A stretch of 64,000 nt of DNA from Peptoniphilus_A genitalis (GTDB taxonomy: Bacteria > Bacillota > Clostridia > Tissierellales > Peptoniphilaceae): the NCBI RefSeq assembly GCF_949769225.1, contig NZ_CATKPB010000006.1. One strand, written 5' to 3'. Positions 16,751 to 25,293 of the stretch are shown here, piece after piece. The notes below the pieces were generated by a model. That model made no database searches. It had not been told where the DNA came from and was given only the letters and a program-made list of their open reading frames with translations. Positions within the stretch are counted from its first letter, which is position 1. Each line of letters opens with the position of its first letter. The translations under genes were made by a program, and so were the position numbers.

Positions 16751-17115
16751 AGACTCTATGTCAAATATTGGGGAGACTTGTTAACTCGAGTCTCTTTCTT
16801 TGTGTAAAAATCAAATCTTAGACACTAATAAACTATCAAATCTAAAATAACTAAAAAACCATTAAAAATAAGCATAGCAATAAAACCCCTAAGGGTTTTG
16901 CGAATTTTCCCTTTTCCTATCGCCACTTAAATGCAAACATATTTCTTTTTTTTAAATAAATTAAAAATTTTCATACCAAAACATTTTTTCTTTAAAGTTT
17001 TTTATTTTAGTATGTGTGCCTTCAAGAAGACCATTAGACCAAGGATAGTCAAAAGAATTGCATATTTCATCAAACCACTTATTAAAAGAAGTGACACAAG
17101 ATCTAAATTCTTTTA
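16751..17115 (-). mobile_element. ISL3-family element remnant, left copy
   Basis: Bases 16751-17115 match the left part of the copy at 26499-27405 almost throughout. It starts with the end sequence CTCTATGTCAAATATTGGGG, has the hairpin around CGAGTCTC, and on the minus strand encodes only the last 60 or so residues of an ISL3 transposase, including a WSNGLLEGTHTKIK-like segment that fits the family's C-terminal signature. The rest of the transposase is missing. Between 17116 and 17303 I see only the cassette promoter. Confidence 0.75.
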
Positions 17116-17172
17116 AGTATTTATTAAATATATTTCGGAAAAATCTTGTAAAAATTTGGCGAAATTACATAC

Positions 17173-17193
17173 TATAATTAAAAATAATGATTA
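17173..17193 (+). promoter_or_regulatory. Candidate promoter and iron-box-like site of the iron cassette
   Basis: TATAAT at 17173-17178, with no convincing -35, is followed at 17184-17193 by ATAATGATTA, which matches the core of the Fur box. The position just past the -10 would suit repression by Fur. The rest of the palindrome is weak. Confidence 0.4.
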
Positions 17194-17303
17194 AGTAATA
17201 TTAATTACAAATTTATATTTAATTGATGTAATTTTCAAAAAAATATAAACACGTTTTTATATTACAATGTCATCAATAAAGAGAAGTAGAAAGGATAATT
17301 AAA

Positions 17304-17699
17304 ATGAGTAGAAAAAAGATTTTAGGATATATTTCTGCTATTATAGGTCTCTTGTTAGTGCTTGCACCAAAATTTATAATACCAGTTTGTCCTCCTATGG
17401 AAAATGGGATGTTCATGAAATGCCATTGGATGGGAAATATGACTATGGGTATTGGCGCAGTCATTTTAGTATTAGCAATCATTCTTATTGTAGTTAAAGA
17501 TTCAAAAATATCTTTAGGATTATCTATTTCAAATATAGCAATTGGTATTTTAGAGATACTAAACGCTCATGTACTTATTGGTGGATGCATGAAAGCTGAT
17601 ATGGCTTGCAGAGCAAAAACCATTCCATTTTGCACATTGTTGTCAGGCATATTGATTTTAGTTAATATTTATTATTGTATAAAAGAAAGAAATTCATAA
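17304..17699 (+). CDS. DUF4418-family membrane protein
   Basis: 131 residues with four likely membrane segments. Between the first two lies a conserved-looking loop, CPPMENGMFMKCHWMGN, rich in Met, Cys and His, and a second Cys/Met loop, GGCMKADMACRAKT, follows segment three. These loops look suited to metal contact. DUF4418 proteins are usually encoded beside an ABC ATPase and an FtsX-like permease; here the ATPase follows at once (TAATG overlap) but the matching permease is likely the last cassette gene (25293-26495). Role in iron handling is inferred from context. Confidence 0.75.
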   Translation: MSRKKILGYISAIIGLLLVLAPKFIIPVCPPMENGMFMKCHWMGNMTMGIGAVILVLAIILIVVKDSKISLGLSISNIAIGILEILNAHVLIGGCMKADMACRAKTIPFCTLLSGILILVNIYYCIKERNS

Positions 17700-18376
17700 T
17701 GGAATCAATAATTAAAACTGAAAATTTAAGCAAGAGTTTTAAGAGAGGTTCTAATACACTTTTTGCAGTTAAAAATGTAAACTTTACCTTGGAAGAGGGA
17801 GATTTTGTCAATATAATTGGCAGAAGTGGTTCTGGGAAGTCAACTTTTTTAAATCTTTTGTCTGGTTTATTAAAACCGACTGAAGGTAAAATTTTTGCTA
17901 AGGGCAAAGATATGAGTGATTTTTCTGATAGAGAAATTAGCAAATATAGGAATGAAGTCATAGGTTTTGTGCCACAAAGTCTAGGAACACTTCCAAATTT
18001 AAATGTTTTAGAGAATGTATCTCTTCCTTATTATCTATTTAAAAGAGATGACTCTGCTTATGAAAAAGCAGCTATGCTTCTTGATGAGATGGGAATTTTG
18101 CATTTGAAAGATGATTTTCCTAAAAATTTATCTGGAGGAGAGCTAAAAAGGGTGCTGATAGCCAGATCTATGATTAATTCGCCGGAACTTTTGATTTTAG
18201 ATGAGCCTACAAGTGATTTGGATAAAAACACTACTATGGAGATAATGGATTTATTAAAAAAAATAAATTCTAAAGGTACTGCACTTATCATAGTTACTCA
18301 TGAGCTTGATATTTTAAAATATGGCAATACACTTTGCCAAATGGAAGATGGAAGTTTAATAAAAAAAGAGGGATAG
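17699..18376 (+). CDS. ABC transporter ATP-binding protein (MacB/LolD type)
   Basis: 225 residues from the ATG at 17699, which overlaps the DUF4418 stop by one base; an in-frame TTG at 17675 inside that gene is less likely. Walker A GRSGSGKST near residue 40, signature LSGGELKR near 142, Walker B LLILDEPTSDLD near 162, and the H-loop VTHE near 197. It belongs to the clade that powers FtsX-like permeases rather than importers with solute-binding proteins. It is not the close copy of the second ATPase at 24152. Confidence 0.85.
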   Translation: MESIIKTENLSKSFKRGSNTLFAVKNVNFTLEEGDFVNIIGRSGSGKSTFLNLLSGLLKPTEGKIFAKGKDMSDFSDREISKYRNEVIGFVPQSLGTLPNLNVLENVSLPYYLFKRDDSAYEKAAMLLDEMGILHLKDDFPKNLSGGELKRVLIARSMINSPELLILDEPTSDLDKNTTMEIMDLLKKINSKGTALIIVTHELDILKYGNTLCQMEDGSLIKKEG

Positions 18377-18378
18377 AG

Positions 18379-19716
18379 ATGAATTTATTAAAGAAAAGGG
18401 CTAGCATTTTTGCAATGATAGTAATCATGATTAGCCTCACTTTCATGCCTGCTTTTGCAGCAGAAACAAATTATAGTAACTGGGTTGAAGTAGCTGATGC
18501 TATGTCAGAACATTTACAAAAAGCTGTGGAAGTTTACAAGCCTGGAGATAAGGATGCTAAAAAAGCAGCCACAGATGCAATTAATGTTGCTTACTTTAAA
18601 TTCTATGAAAAAATTGGATTTGAAAAAACAACTATGTCTGCAATCTCAGGCCAAAGGGGTTCAATGGTTGAACATCAATTTTACAGAGCAAAAAATTCTA
18701 TCAAAGAAGATGCAGACCCAAAAGAAGTTAAAGATGAAATTGATGCACTTATAACTTATCTTCATGAAGATGCCCATACTCTTGATGGAACCTCTGGAGA
18801 TTCTAAGTCCAGTGGTCAAAGTCAAGAAGATGCAAACGGCCTTTCAACAGGTCAATTGTTGGGAGAGCTTCTAAAAAGATTTGGCACATTTTTTGCAGTT
18901 CTTGGACTTACACTTCGTGAAGGACTTGAAGCCATTTTAGTTGTAGCTGCCATTGCTGCATATTTATCAAAGACTAATAATAGAATTTATTTAAAAGGTG
19001 TATATATTGGAGCCTTGCTAGGCATTGTTTTTTCAGCAGTCCTAGCTGGAGTATTTAATATCATCGCCAATACAGTGGGAGAAGTTGAGTCTGGAATGGG
19101 ACAAGAAATATTCGAAGGAATTGCGATGTTTCTTGCTGTTATCGTACTATTCTATGTATCCAATTGGATGCTTTCTAAATCTGAAGTTGAAGTTTGGAAT
19201 AGATACATTAAAAACAAAGTTGAGCAATCTGTTTCCAAGGGTAATTATTTTGCCTTATCTTTCACTTCATTCTTAGCAGTAGCAAGAGAGGGTGCAGAAC
19301 TTATTTTGTTTTTCCAAGGTATGAGAACAGGTATTTCTGAAAATCCAATGCATATGTGGATTGGACTTTTAGTTGCCGCCATAATACTTGCAATTGTATA
19401 TTATTTAATTGCTAAAGTTTCTGTAAGGCTACCATTAAAACCATTCTTTACATTTACTTCTTGGCTAATGTTTATACTTTGCTTGTCTTTCTTAGGAAAG
19501 GGAATAGGAGAATTACAAGAAGCAGATGTAATTGGCAGAACTGTAGTTCCTTGGATGAATGGATGGTCTGCTGAAGTTATAGGTATATACGATAGGTATG
19601 AAAATCTTATTCCACAAATTATTCTATTAGTAGTAACCATTGTTTCTGTTATCTATCAAAATAATAGAAACAAAAAAATTAGAGCTGAGCTTGAAGCCAG
19701 CCAAGAAAAAAAATAG
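18379..19716 (+). CDS. FTR1-family iron permease
   Basis: High-affinity iron permease, 445 residues from the ATG at 18379 (MNLLKKRASIF); an earlier in-frame start at 18334 overlaps the ATPase gene and is rejected. Signal peptide to about residue 28 (AFA), an extracytoplasmic helical domain to about 165, then about seven membrane segments. The two iron-binding REXXE motifs are present as REGLE near 178 and REGAE near 303. In FTR1/EfeU systems the iron passes through these. The adjacent P19-like lipoprotein gene is its usual partner. Confidence 0.92.
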   Translation: MNLLKKRASIFAMIVIMISLTFMPAFAAETNYSNWVEVADAMSEHLQKAVEVYKPGDKDAKKAATDAINVAYFKFYEKIGFEKTTMSAISGQRGSMVEHQFYRAKNSIKEDADPKEVKDEIDALITYLHEDAHTLDGTSGDSKSSGQSQEDANGLSTGQLLGELLKRFGTFFAVLGLTLREGLEAILVVAAIAAYLSKTNNRIYLKGVYIGALLGIVFSAVLAGVFNIIANTVGEVESGMGQEIFEGIAMFLAVIVLFYVSNWMLSKSEVEVWNRYIKNKVEQSVSKGNYFALSFTSFLAVAREGAELILFFQGMRTGISENPMHMWIGLLVAAIILAIVYYLIAKVSVRLPLKPFFTFTSWLMFILCLSFLGKGIGELQEADVIGRTVVPWMNGWSAEVIGIYDRYENLIPQIILLVVTIVSVIYQNNRNKKIRAELEASQEKK

Positions 19717-19725
19717 GAGGGTATT

Positions 19726-20391
19726 ATGTTAAAAAAGAAGGGTTTATTTCTTGTTGTTATGACGCTTGTGTGTGCATTAATGTTTACAGCTTGTGGTAAA
19801 AAAGAAGATACAAAAGCTAATAATACAGCTAAAACTTCTACAGAAGAAAAAACACCAGCTGAAGGAAACAAGAAAGAAGCAGGAGATGCAAAAGCTGCAG
19901 CTCCAGGAGAAGATGCAGGATTTGAAGAATTTCCAATTGGCGATGACCAAACTAAAGGACCTTTAGTAATCTCTGGTGTATATTTCCAACCAGTTGATAT
20001 GGAACCAGCAGGAAACTCAATTCCTAAAGAAGAAGCTGACTGCCATATTGAAGCTGACATTACAGCATCACAAGAAGGTTCAACATTAGGTTATGGTGTT
20101 GGTGATTTTGTTCCATGGTTAAAAGTAAAAGCTTATTTACAAAAGAAAGGTTCAGATCATGTTCAAGAAGTAGCTTTCATGCCAATGAACGCATCTGATG
20201 GTCCACACTATGGTGCAAATGTTAAATTTGACGAAGGTGTTGGCGTTTATGACGTAAAATTCGAAGTATCTGCACCAGGCAATGACTACTTACTACACGT
20301 AGATAAAGAAACTGGTGTAACAGGTAGATTCTGGACAGAACCACTTGTTGCAGAATGGACTGACTTCGAATGGAACGGACCACAATGGTAA
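19726..20391 (+). CDS. P19/Tp34-type periplasmic iron-binding lipoprotein
   Basis: 221 residues. Lipoprotein signal peptide with lipobox FTAC (Cys23), a Lys/Ala/Glu-rich linker to about 60, then a P19-like beta-sandwich: EEFPIGDDQTKGPLVISGVYF, a Met-containing PVDMEPAG segment, DCHIEADI and MPMNASDGPHYGANV. The Met, Glu and His residues match the copper/iron site of Campylobacter P19 and Treponema Tp34. Anchored outside the membrane, it should hand iron to the FTR1 permease encoded 9 bp upstream. Strong AGGAGG site. Confidence 0.9.
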   Translation: MLKKKGLFLVVMTLVCALMFTACGKKEDTKANNTAKTSTEEKTPAEGNKKEAGDAKAAAPGEDAGFEEFPIGDDQTKGPLVISGVYFQPVDMEPAGNSIPKEEADCHIEADITASQEGSTLGYGVGDFVPWLKVKAYLQKKGSDHVQEVAFMPMNASDGPHYGANVKFDEGVGVYDVKFEVSAPGNDYLLHVDKETGVTGRFWTEPLVAEWTDFEWNGPQW

Positions 20392-20416
20392 AATTTTGAA
20401 AGTTTTTAATATTTTG

Positions 20417-20438
20417 AAGGGGAATTCATGTTCCCCTT
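20417..20438 (+). other. Intra-operon hairpin
   Basis: A perfect 8-bp stem AAGGGGAA (20417-20424) and TTCCCCTT (20431-20438) with loop TTCATG, not followed by a T tract. Between the P19-like and DUF2318 genes; possibly an mRNA stabilising or processing element. Confidence 0.5.
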
Positions 20439-20486
20439 ATATGCATTTATGGGGGTGAAATTATTTTAAAAATTTTTATTAAAGTT

Positions 20487-21710
20487 ATGGAGGCGGGAAT
20501 AGCCTTTTCTCTAATGATTTCTTTAATACTTGCCTATTATACAACTAAAGAGAGCAAATATAAAAAGTATGTTATTATAATTTCTTTAGTTTTAGGGGTA
20601 ATTGCAGCAATTGTTTCAATAATTATAAGAAATATACCAAATTTTATTAATAGAACAGAATTGAATTTCTGGTCTATGGTACCCATAGTTATCTCAGTAT
20701 TTTTAATATTAATTTTTATGATATTTGAAGATAAGATAAATGCTAAAATTTATGATAATTTCATTTCATCATCGGTTGTTGTTTATCTTGTAGGAATTTG
20801 TTTTTATTATTTACCGTATGTTTTTAACCAATCAAACAAATTTGTATATTATGGCGAAAGTGCTGTTTCAACTATTGTACTTTTTAGGATTTTAGGCTTT
20901 GTTTTTGGGATAATCATGATGATTTTATCAGGGCTTGCCATATATAAGTCTTCAGTTAAACTTGAAGGTAAAAACTTAAAGATTATTGTTTTTTTGAGCT
21001 TGATATGTTCGGGTATCAGCCAATTTAATATCATAATTCAAAGGTTTTATTCTAAAGGGATTATTCCTAGAAATGTTAACTTTTTTAGAGTTATTGCATT
21101 TATAGCTAATCACGAAAATGTGTTTTTATTTGCAACAATGTTAATTATGATTGCTATTCCAGTAATTTTATATAAGCAAAATATTAAAGTTAATGAAGAA
21201 TATAGCAATAGAGCTCAGTTAAGAAAAATAAAGTATAGAATGAAGAATAAAAGACGTTGGGCAATTTTTTTCCTTGTCGTTTTATTTATTAATACTTTTT
21301 CATTAACGGCTGGAAAGGCATATGCTAATAAGGAACAGGCTCTTTCACCACCAGAAGATTATCAAACTGAAAATGGAATGATTGTTATTCCTTTAAGCAG
21401 CTTAGAGGATATGCATTTGCACAGATATTTGTATAAGGCAAAGGATGGTGCACAAATGAGATTTTTCTGTATTAAAAAATCAGAAGGTTCTTATGGAGTT
21501 GTACTTGATGCTTGCGAGATATGTGGTCCATCTGGATATTTTGAAAGAGGCGATGATGTTATTTGTAAGTTGTGCGACGTTGTAATGAATAGGGGTACAA
21601 TAGGTTTTAAGGGTGGATGTAACCCGATACCTTTCCCATACATTGTCCATGATGAAAAGATAAAGATTGCGCCAAAAGATCTTGACGCATTGTCTTATGT
21701 ATTTAAGTAG
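20487..21710 (+). CDS. DUF2318 (Fe-S-containing) membrane protein
   Basis: 407 residues from the ATG at 20487. Eight or so membrane segments (to about residue 275), then an extracytoplasmic domain with the conserved cysteines CEICG, CKLCD and GGCNP characteristic of DUF2318. In Campylobacter the homologue lies next to P19 and FTR1. The ATG has no ribosome binding site, whereas GGGGGTGA at 20451 lies upstream of in-frame codons LKIFIKV that resemble the family N-terminus, so translation may start at ATT 20463 or 20460. Likely role is electron transfer to the imported iron (inference). Confidence 0.85.
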   Translation: MEAGIAFSLMISLILAYYTTKESKYKKYVIIISLVLGVIAAIVSIIIRNIPNFINRTELNFWSMVPIVISVFLILIFMIFEDKINAKIYDNFISSSVVVYLVGICFYYLPYVFNQSNKFVYYGESAVSTIVLFRILGFVFGIIMMILSGLAIYKSSVKLEGKNLKIIVFLSLICSGISQFNIIIQRFYSKGIIPRNVNFFRVIAFIANHENVFLFATMLIMIAIPVILYKQNIKVNEEYSNRAQLRKIKYRMKNKRRWAIFFLVVLFINTFSLTAGKAYANKEQALSPPEDYQTENGMIVIPLSSLEDMHLHRYLYKAKDGAQMRFFCIKKSEGSYGVVLDACEICGPSGYFERGDDVICKLCDVVMNRGTIGFKGGCNPIPFPYIVHDEKIKIAPKDLDALSYVFK

Positions 21711-21718
21711 GAGGGCTT

Positions 21719-23002
21719 ATGTTTTGGAGAATAGTTAAAGGAGCACTTTTTAGACAAAAAGGAAAGATGGCTCTTATAGCATTTACAGTTGCCCTTGGAG
21801 CTTCTCTTGCCACTTCAATGTTAAATACCATGCTCGGTGTTGGAGATAAAGTTAATCAAGAATTAAAGACCTATGGAGCAAATATTAATGTATTGCCTAA
21901 GGAAGCTTCCCTTCTTGATGATTTGTATGGCATGCAAGAAAAAGAGGGGCAGGTTCAAAAATATTTAAAGGAATCAGAACTTCCTAACATTAAAACTATT
22001 TTTTGGGCTTACAATATTGTAGACTATACGCCATATCTTAACACTTGGGTTTCTTGTAATAATGATTCTAAACATACTAAGATGGTAGGAACATGGTTTA
22101 ATAATCATATGGATTTGCCTACTGGAGAATCAATTGATACTGGTATGATTAGACTTAAAAACTGGTGGGAAGTTCAAGGCGAGTGGTTATCAGAAAATGA
22201 TAGCGATTCAGTTATGCTTGGAAAGATTTTTGCAGACAGAAATGGATTTAAAGTTGGTGATGAAATCCAACTAAAAAGCAATAATTTAGACAAAAAATTA
22301 AAAGTTAAGGGTATTTTCTCATCAGGTTCTGATGAAGATGCATTTATATATGCTACTTTAAAAACAGCACAAGAATTTGCTGGAGTTACTGGAGTTGTAA
22401 ATAAAGTTGAAGTATCAGCTCTTACTACACCAGACAATGACTTAGCAAGAAAGGCTGCCAAAAACCCCCTATCTTTAACTATTAAGGAACGGGAAGTATG
22501 GTATTGTACAGCTTATGTTTCTGCTATTTGTTATCAAATAACAGAAGTAATGACTGATTCTGTAGCTAAGCCAATTCGCCAAGTTGCAGAAAGTGAAGGA
22601 GATATTTTAAATAAGACTACTCTTCTTATGGTTTTAATTACAGTATTAACTTTGATTGGTTCAGGCTTTGGTATTTCTAATCTTATTACAGCATCTGTAA
22701 TGGAAAGATCTAATGAAATTGGACTTCAAAAAGCTATAGGGGCGTCAAATGGAAGAATAATTGGTGTAATTCTTGTGGAAATAATTTTGACAGCGATATT
22801 TGGAACAGTTATAGGTTACGGTGTTGGTCTGCTACTTACTCAGATTATTGGTCTAACAGTTTTTGGCTCAGCAATAGCTCCAACAGCTATGGTAGTTCCT
22901 ATTGTAGCAATACTTATTATTCTTGTTACAATATTGGGTTCAATACCAGCTATAAGATACCTTTTGAATTTAAATCCAACGGAGGTACTACATGGCAGAT
23001 AA
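21719..23002 (+). CDS. FtsX-like ABC permease 1 of the iron cassette
   Basis: 427 residues: a membrane segment near 20-40, an extracytoplasmic domain of about 220 residues (MacB_PCD), and three membrane segments in the C-terminal FtsX domain (SGFGISNLITASVMERSNEIGLQKAIGASNG). Overlaps the next permease by 11 bp, as expected for a heterodimeric pair. Homologous pairs accompany FTR1-P19 in Campylobacter (Cj1661-Cj1662), to my knowledge. GAGG precedes the ATG. Confidence 0.9.
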   Translation: MFWRIVKGALFRQKGKMALIAFTVALGASLATSMLNTMLGVGDKVNQELKTYGANINVLPKEASLLDDLYGMQEKEGQVQKYLKESELPNIKTIFWAYNIVDYTPYLNTWVSCNNDSKHTKMVGTWFNNHMDLPTGESIDTGMIRLKNWWEVQGEWLSENDSDSVMLGKIFADRNGFKVGDEIQLKSNNLDKKLKVKGIFSSGSDEDAFIYATLKTAQEFAGVTGVVNKVEVSALTTPDNDLARKAAKNPLSLTIKEREVWYCTAYVSAICYQITEVMTDSVAKPIRQVAESEGDILNKTTLLMVLITVLTLIGSGFGISNLITASVMERSNEIGLQKAIGASNGRIIGVILVEIILTAIFGTVIGYGVGLLLTQIIGLTVFGSAIAPTAMVVPIVAILIILVTILGSIPAIRYLLNLNPTEVLHGR

Positions 23003-24140
23003 ACAAAGTAAAAATAAATTTTACTTAAAAATGATAATGACTTCCTTGGCAAGGAGACGTGCAAGAATGTTAACAGCACTACTTGCTATAGCTATGGGAG
23101 CAACAATTATTTCAGGACTTGTTACTATTTACTATGATATTCCTAGACAAATGGGTAAGGAGTTTAGGTCTTATGGTGCAAATATGTTGGTAATTCCCAC
23201 TAACCCTGATAAAAAAATTACCAATGAACAGTTAGATGAAATTAAATCGTTAATTCCATCGGGAAAGCTTGTCGGTCAGGCACCTTATATTTATACAAAT
23301 GCAAAAATTAATGAACAACCTTATATGCTTGCAGGTACAGATTTAAAGGGAGCGAAAAAAAATTCTCCATACTGGCTTATTGATGGTTCATGGCCTGAAA
23401 AACCAAGAGAAGTTTTAATAGGTAATGAAGTTTCAAAGGCTTTGGGATTAAAAGAGGGAGATAAAATTATTATAAATACTCCCAAAGTTAATGGAGAAGG
23501 TTCTATAGATACTAATTTTGTTGTTTCAGGAGTTGTAACAACAGGTGGTAAAGAAGAAGAACTTATTTTTATGGGTATTGATGATATTTCACAGCTTGTT
23601 AAAGACAAAAATTATGATGTCGTAGAATATTCAGTAGAAGCTGAACAAAACGAACTTTCAAAAATAGTATCAAATATTTCACAAAAGGATGGATCTCTAA
23701 CTCCACAAATGGTAAAAAGAGTTACCGCCTCACAAGATATAGTTTTGAATAAATTACAAGCTCTTGTCTTCATTGTAACGATAATAGTATTATTCATAAT
23801 GATGATATGTGTATCCACAACAATGATGGCTGTTGTAACTGAAAGGCGTAAAGAAATAGGTCTTAAGAAAGCTTTGGGCGCCACAAATTCGTCAGTAATT
23901 GTTGACTTTTTAGGTGAAGGAGCATTTTTGGGGGTTTTTGGTGGACTTTTAGGTGTTGCATTAGGATATATATTTGCCAATAGAGTAAGTATTTCGGTAT
24001 TTGCTAGAAAGGTAAGTTTCTTGCCTCTTTTAGTACCTATGACAATTATTGTCTGTATAGTAATAACTATAGTTGCATCTTTAATACCAGTATCTAAAAC
24101 TGTTGATATTGATCCAGCTTTAGTGCTTCGTGGAGAATAG
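22992..24140 (+). CDS. FtsX-like ABC permease 2 of the iron cassette
   Basis: 382 residues, same architecture as permease 1: membrane segment 26-46, an outer domain with TYGAN-type opening (RSYGANMLVIP), then FtsX segments with TMMAVVTERRKEIGLKKALGATNSS. Starts at ATG 22992 with GGAGG in the overlapping end of permease 1. Probably partners permease 1 and the ATPase at 24152. Confidence 0.9.
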   Translation: MADKQSKNKFYLKMIMTSLARRRARMLTALLAIAMGATIISGLVTIYYDIPRQMGKEFRSYGANMLVIPTNPDKKITNEQLDEIKSLIPSGKLVGQAPYIYTNAKINEQPYMLAGTDLKGAKKNSPYWLIDGSWPEKPREVLIGNEVSKALGLKEGDKIIINTPKVNGEGSIDTNFVVSGVVTTGGKEEELIFMGIDDISQLVKDKNYDVVEYSVEAEQNELSKIVSNISQKDGSLTPQMVKRVTASQDIVLNKLQALVFIVTIIVLFIMMICVSTTMMAVVTERRKEIGLKKALGATNSSVIVDFLGEGAFLGVFGGLLGVALGYIFANRVSISVFARKVSFLPLLVPMTIIVCIVITIVASLIPVSKTVDIDPALVLRGE

Positions 24141-24151
24141 AAAGGAATTTT

Positions 24152-24871
24152 ATGGATATATTAAAACTCGTAGATGTTTCAAAAATTTATGGTGAACTTA
24201 AAGCCCTTGACAAAATCAATTTAAGTGTAGAAAAGGGCGAATGGATTTCTATAATGGGTCCATCAGGTTCTGGTAAAACAACAATGATGAATATTATTGG
24301 TGCCATGGATAAACCTTCACTTGGCGAAGTTATTTTGGATGGTGAAGATATAGCAAAAAAATCACCTAAGGAACTAACAGTTATTAGAAGGGATAAGATA
24401 GGACTTATTTTCCAACAATTTCATTTAGTTAATTATTTAAGTGCTTTGGAAAATGTAATGATGTCACAATATTATCATTCTATGCCAGATGCACAAGAAG
24501 CAATGGAAGCTTTGGCTGCAGTAGGTCTTGCTGATAGAGCCAAGCACTTACCCAACCAATTATCAGGTGGGGAACAACAAAGAGTATGTATAGCTAGAGC
24601 TCTTATCAATCATCCTGCTATACTTTTAGCTGATGAACCTACGGGAAATTTGGATGAAAAGAATGAATATATAGTTCTTGACATATTTGAAAAACTTCAC
24701 AATGCAGGTTCAACAATTATTGTTGTAACTCACGACCCTGAAGTCGGTGAAGAATCTGAAAGAATGATAACTCTTGAACATGGTAAGATTACAAAAGAAG
24801 AAAAAATGAAAAGAAAAAGACCTGTTCTTGATTCTACAATAAAAGACGAAAAACTTAAGGAGTTTATATGA
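24152..24871 (+). CDS. ABC transporter ATP-binding protein (MacB/LolD type) 2
   Basis: 239 residues. Walker A GPSGSGKTT near 36-44, Q-loop FQQFHL, signature LSGGEQQR near 142, Walker B LLADEPTGNLD near 162, switch His in THDP. Orthodox in every motif. The last 30 residues are Lys-rich (EEKMKRKRP). Powers the permease pair encoded just upstream; a one-codon overlap (ATGA) couples it to the FMN-binding gene. Confidence 0.92.
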   Translation: MDILKLVDVSKIYGELKALDKINLSVEKGEWISIMGPSGSGKTTMMNIIGAMDKPSLGEVILDGEDIAKKSPKELTVIRRDKIGLIFQQFHLVNYLSALENVMMSQYYHSMPDAQEAMEALAAVGLADRAKHLPNQLSGGEQQRVCIARALINHPAILLADEPTGNLDEKNEYIVLDIFEKLHNAGSTIIVVTHDPEVGEESERMITLEHGKITKEEKMKRKRPVLDSTIKDEKLKEFI

Positions 24872-25293
24872 GAAAAATTTTAAATGCATTAATAATTTTA
24901 TCTTTGGGTCTTGTCCTAGTTGCTTGTGGAGGAGATAAAAAAGAAGAAGCTCCAAGCGTAAGCTATAAGGACGGCACATATCATGGAGAATCTGCCAAAG
25001 ATGAAAGAGGCGGACTTGTAAAAGTGGATATAAGTGTTAAAGACAATAAGATTGAATCTTGCACAATGCAAAACATTGATGGAGATGGAAAAGAAAAGGA
25101 TGAATCTTATGGTCAAAGCCAAAATGAAGGACTATATAAGATTGCCCAACAAGCTATAAATCTTGCAAAGTCATACCCAGATAGATTAGTGGAAAAAGGA
25201 AGTCCTGAAGGAGTGGACGTTATTTCGGGAGCAACACAAACCTACAAGCAATTTATAGAAGCTTGCAACAATGCTCTTGCTGATGCAAAATAA
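24868..25293 (+). CDS. FMN-binding lipoprotein
   Basis: 141 residues: lipoprotein signal with lipobox LVAC (Cys20), then one FMN_bind domain ending in DVISGATQT (about residues 116-124). The Thr of SGAT is the site where flavin transferases (ApbE) attach FMN covalently in related proteins. An extracytoplasmic flavin carrier inside an iron-uptake cassette suggests that Fe3+ is reduced by electrons brought across the membrane, perhaps with the DUF2318 protein. No apbE is in the window. Overlaps both neighbours by 1-4 bp. Confidence 0.88.
   Translation: MRKILNALIILSLGLVLVACGGDKKEEAPSVSYKDGTYHGESAKDERGGLVKVDISVKDNKIESCTMQNIDGDGKEKDESYGQSQNEGLYKIAQQAINLAKSYPDRLVEKGSPEGVDVISGATQTYKQFIEACNNALADAK

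Noticed and set aside
16601..17116. Short plus-strand ORFs (16601-16807, 16931-17116)
   Set aside because: They are shadows in the other frame of the Cys-rich protein, terminator and transposase remnant.
18497..18754. 85-residue plus-strand ORF
   Set aside because: Frame-shifted shadow of the FTR1 permease gene.
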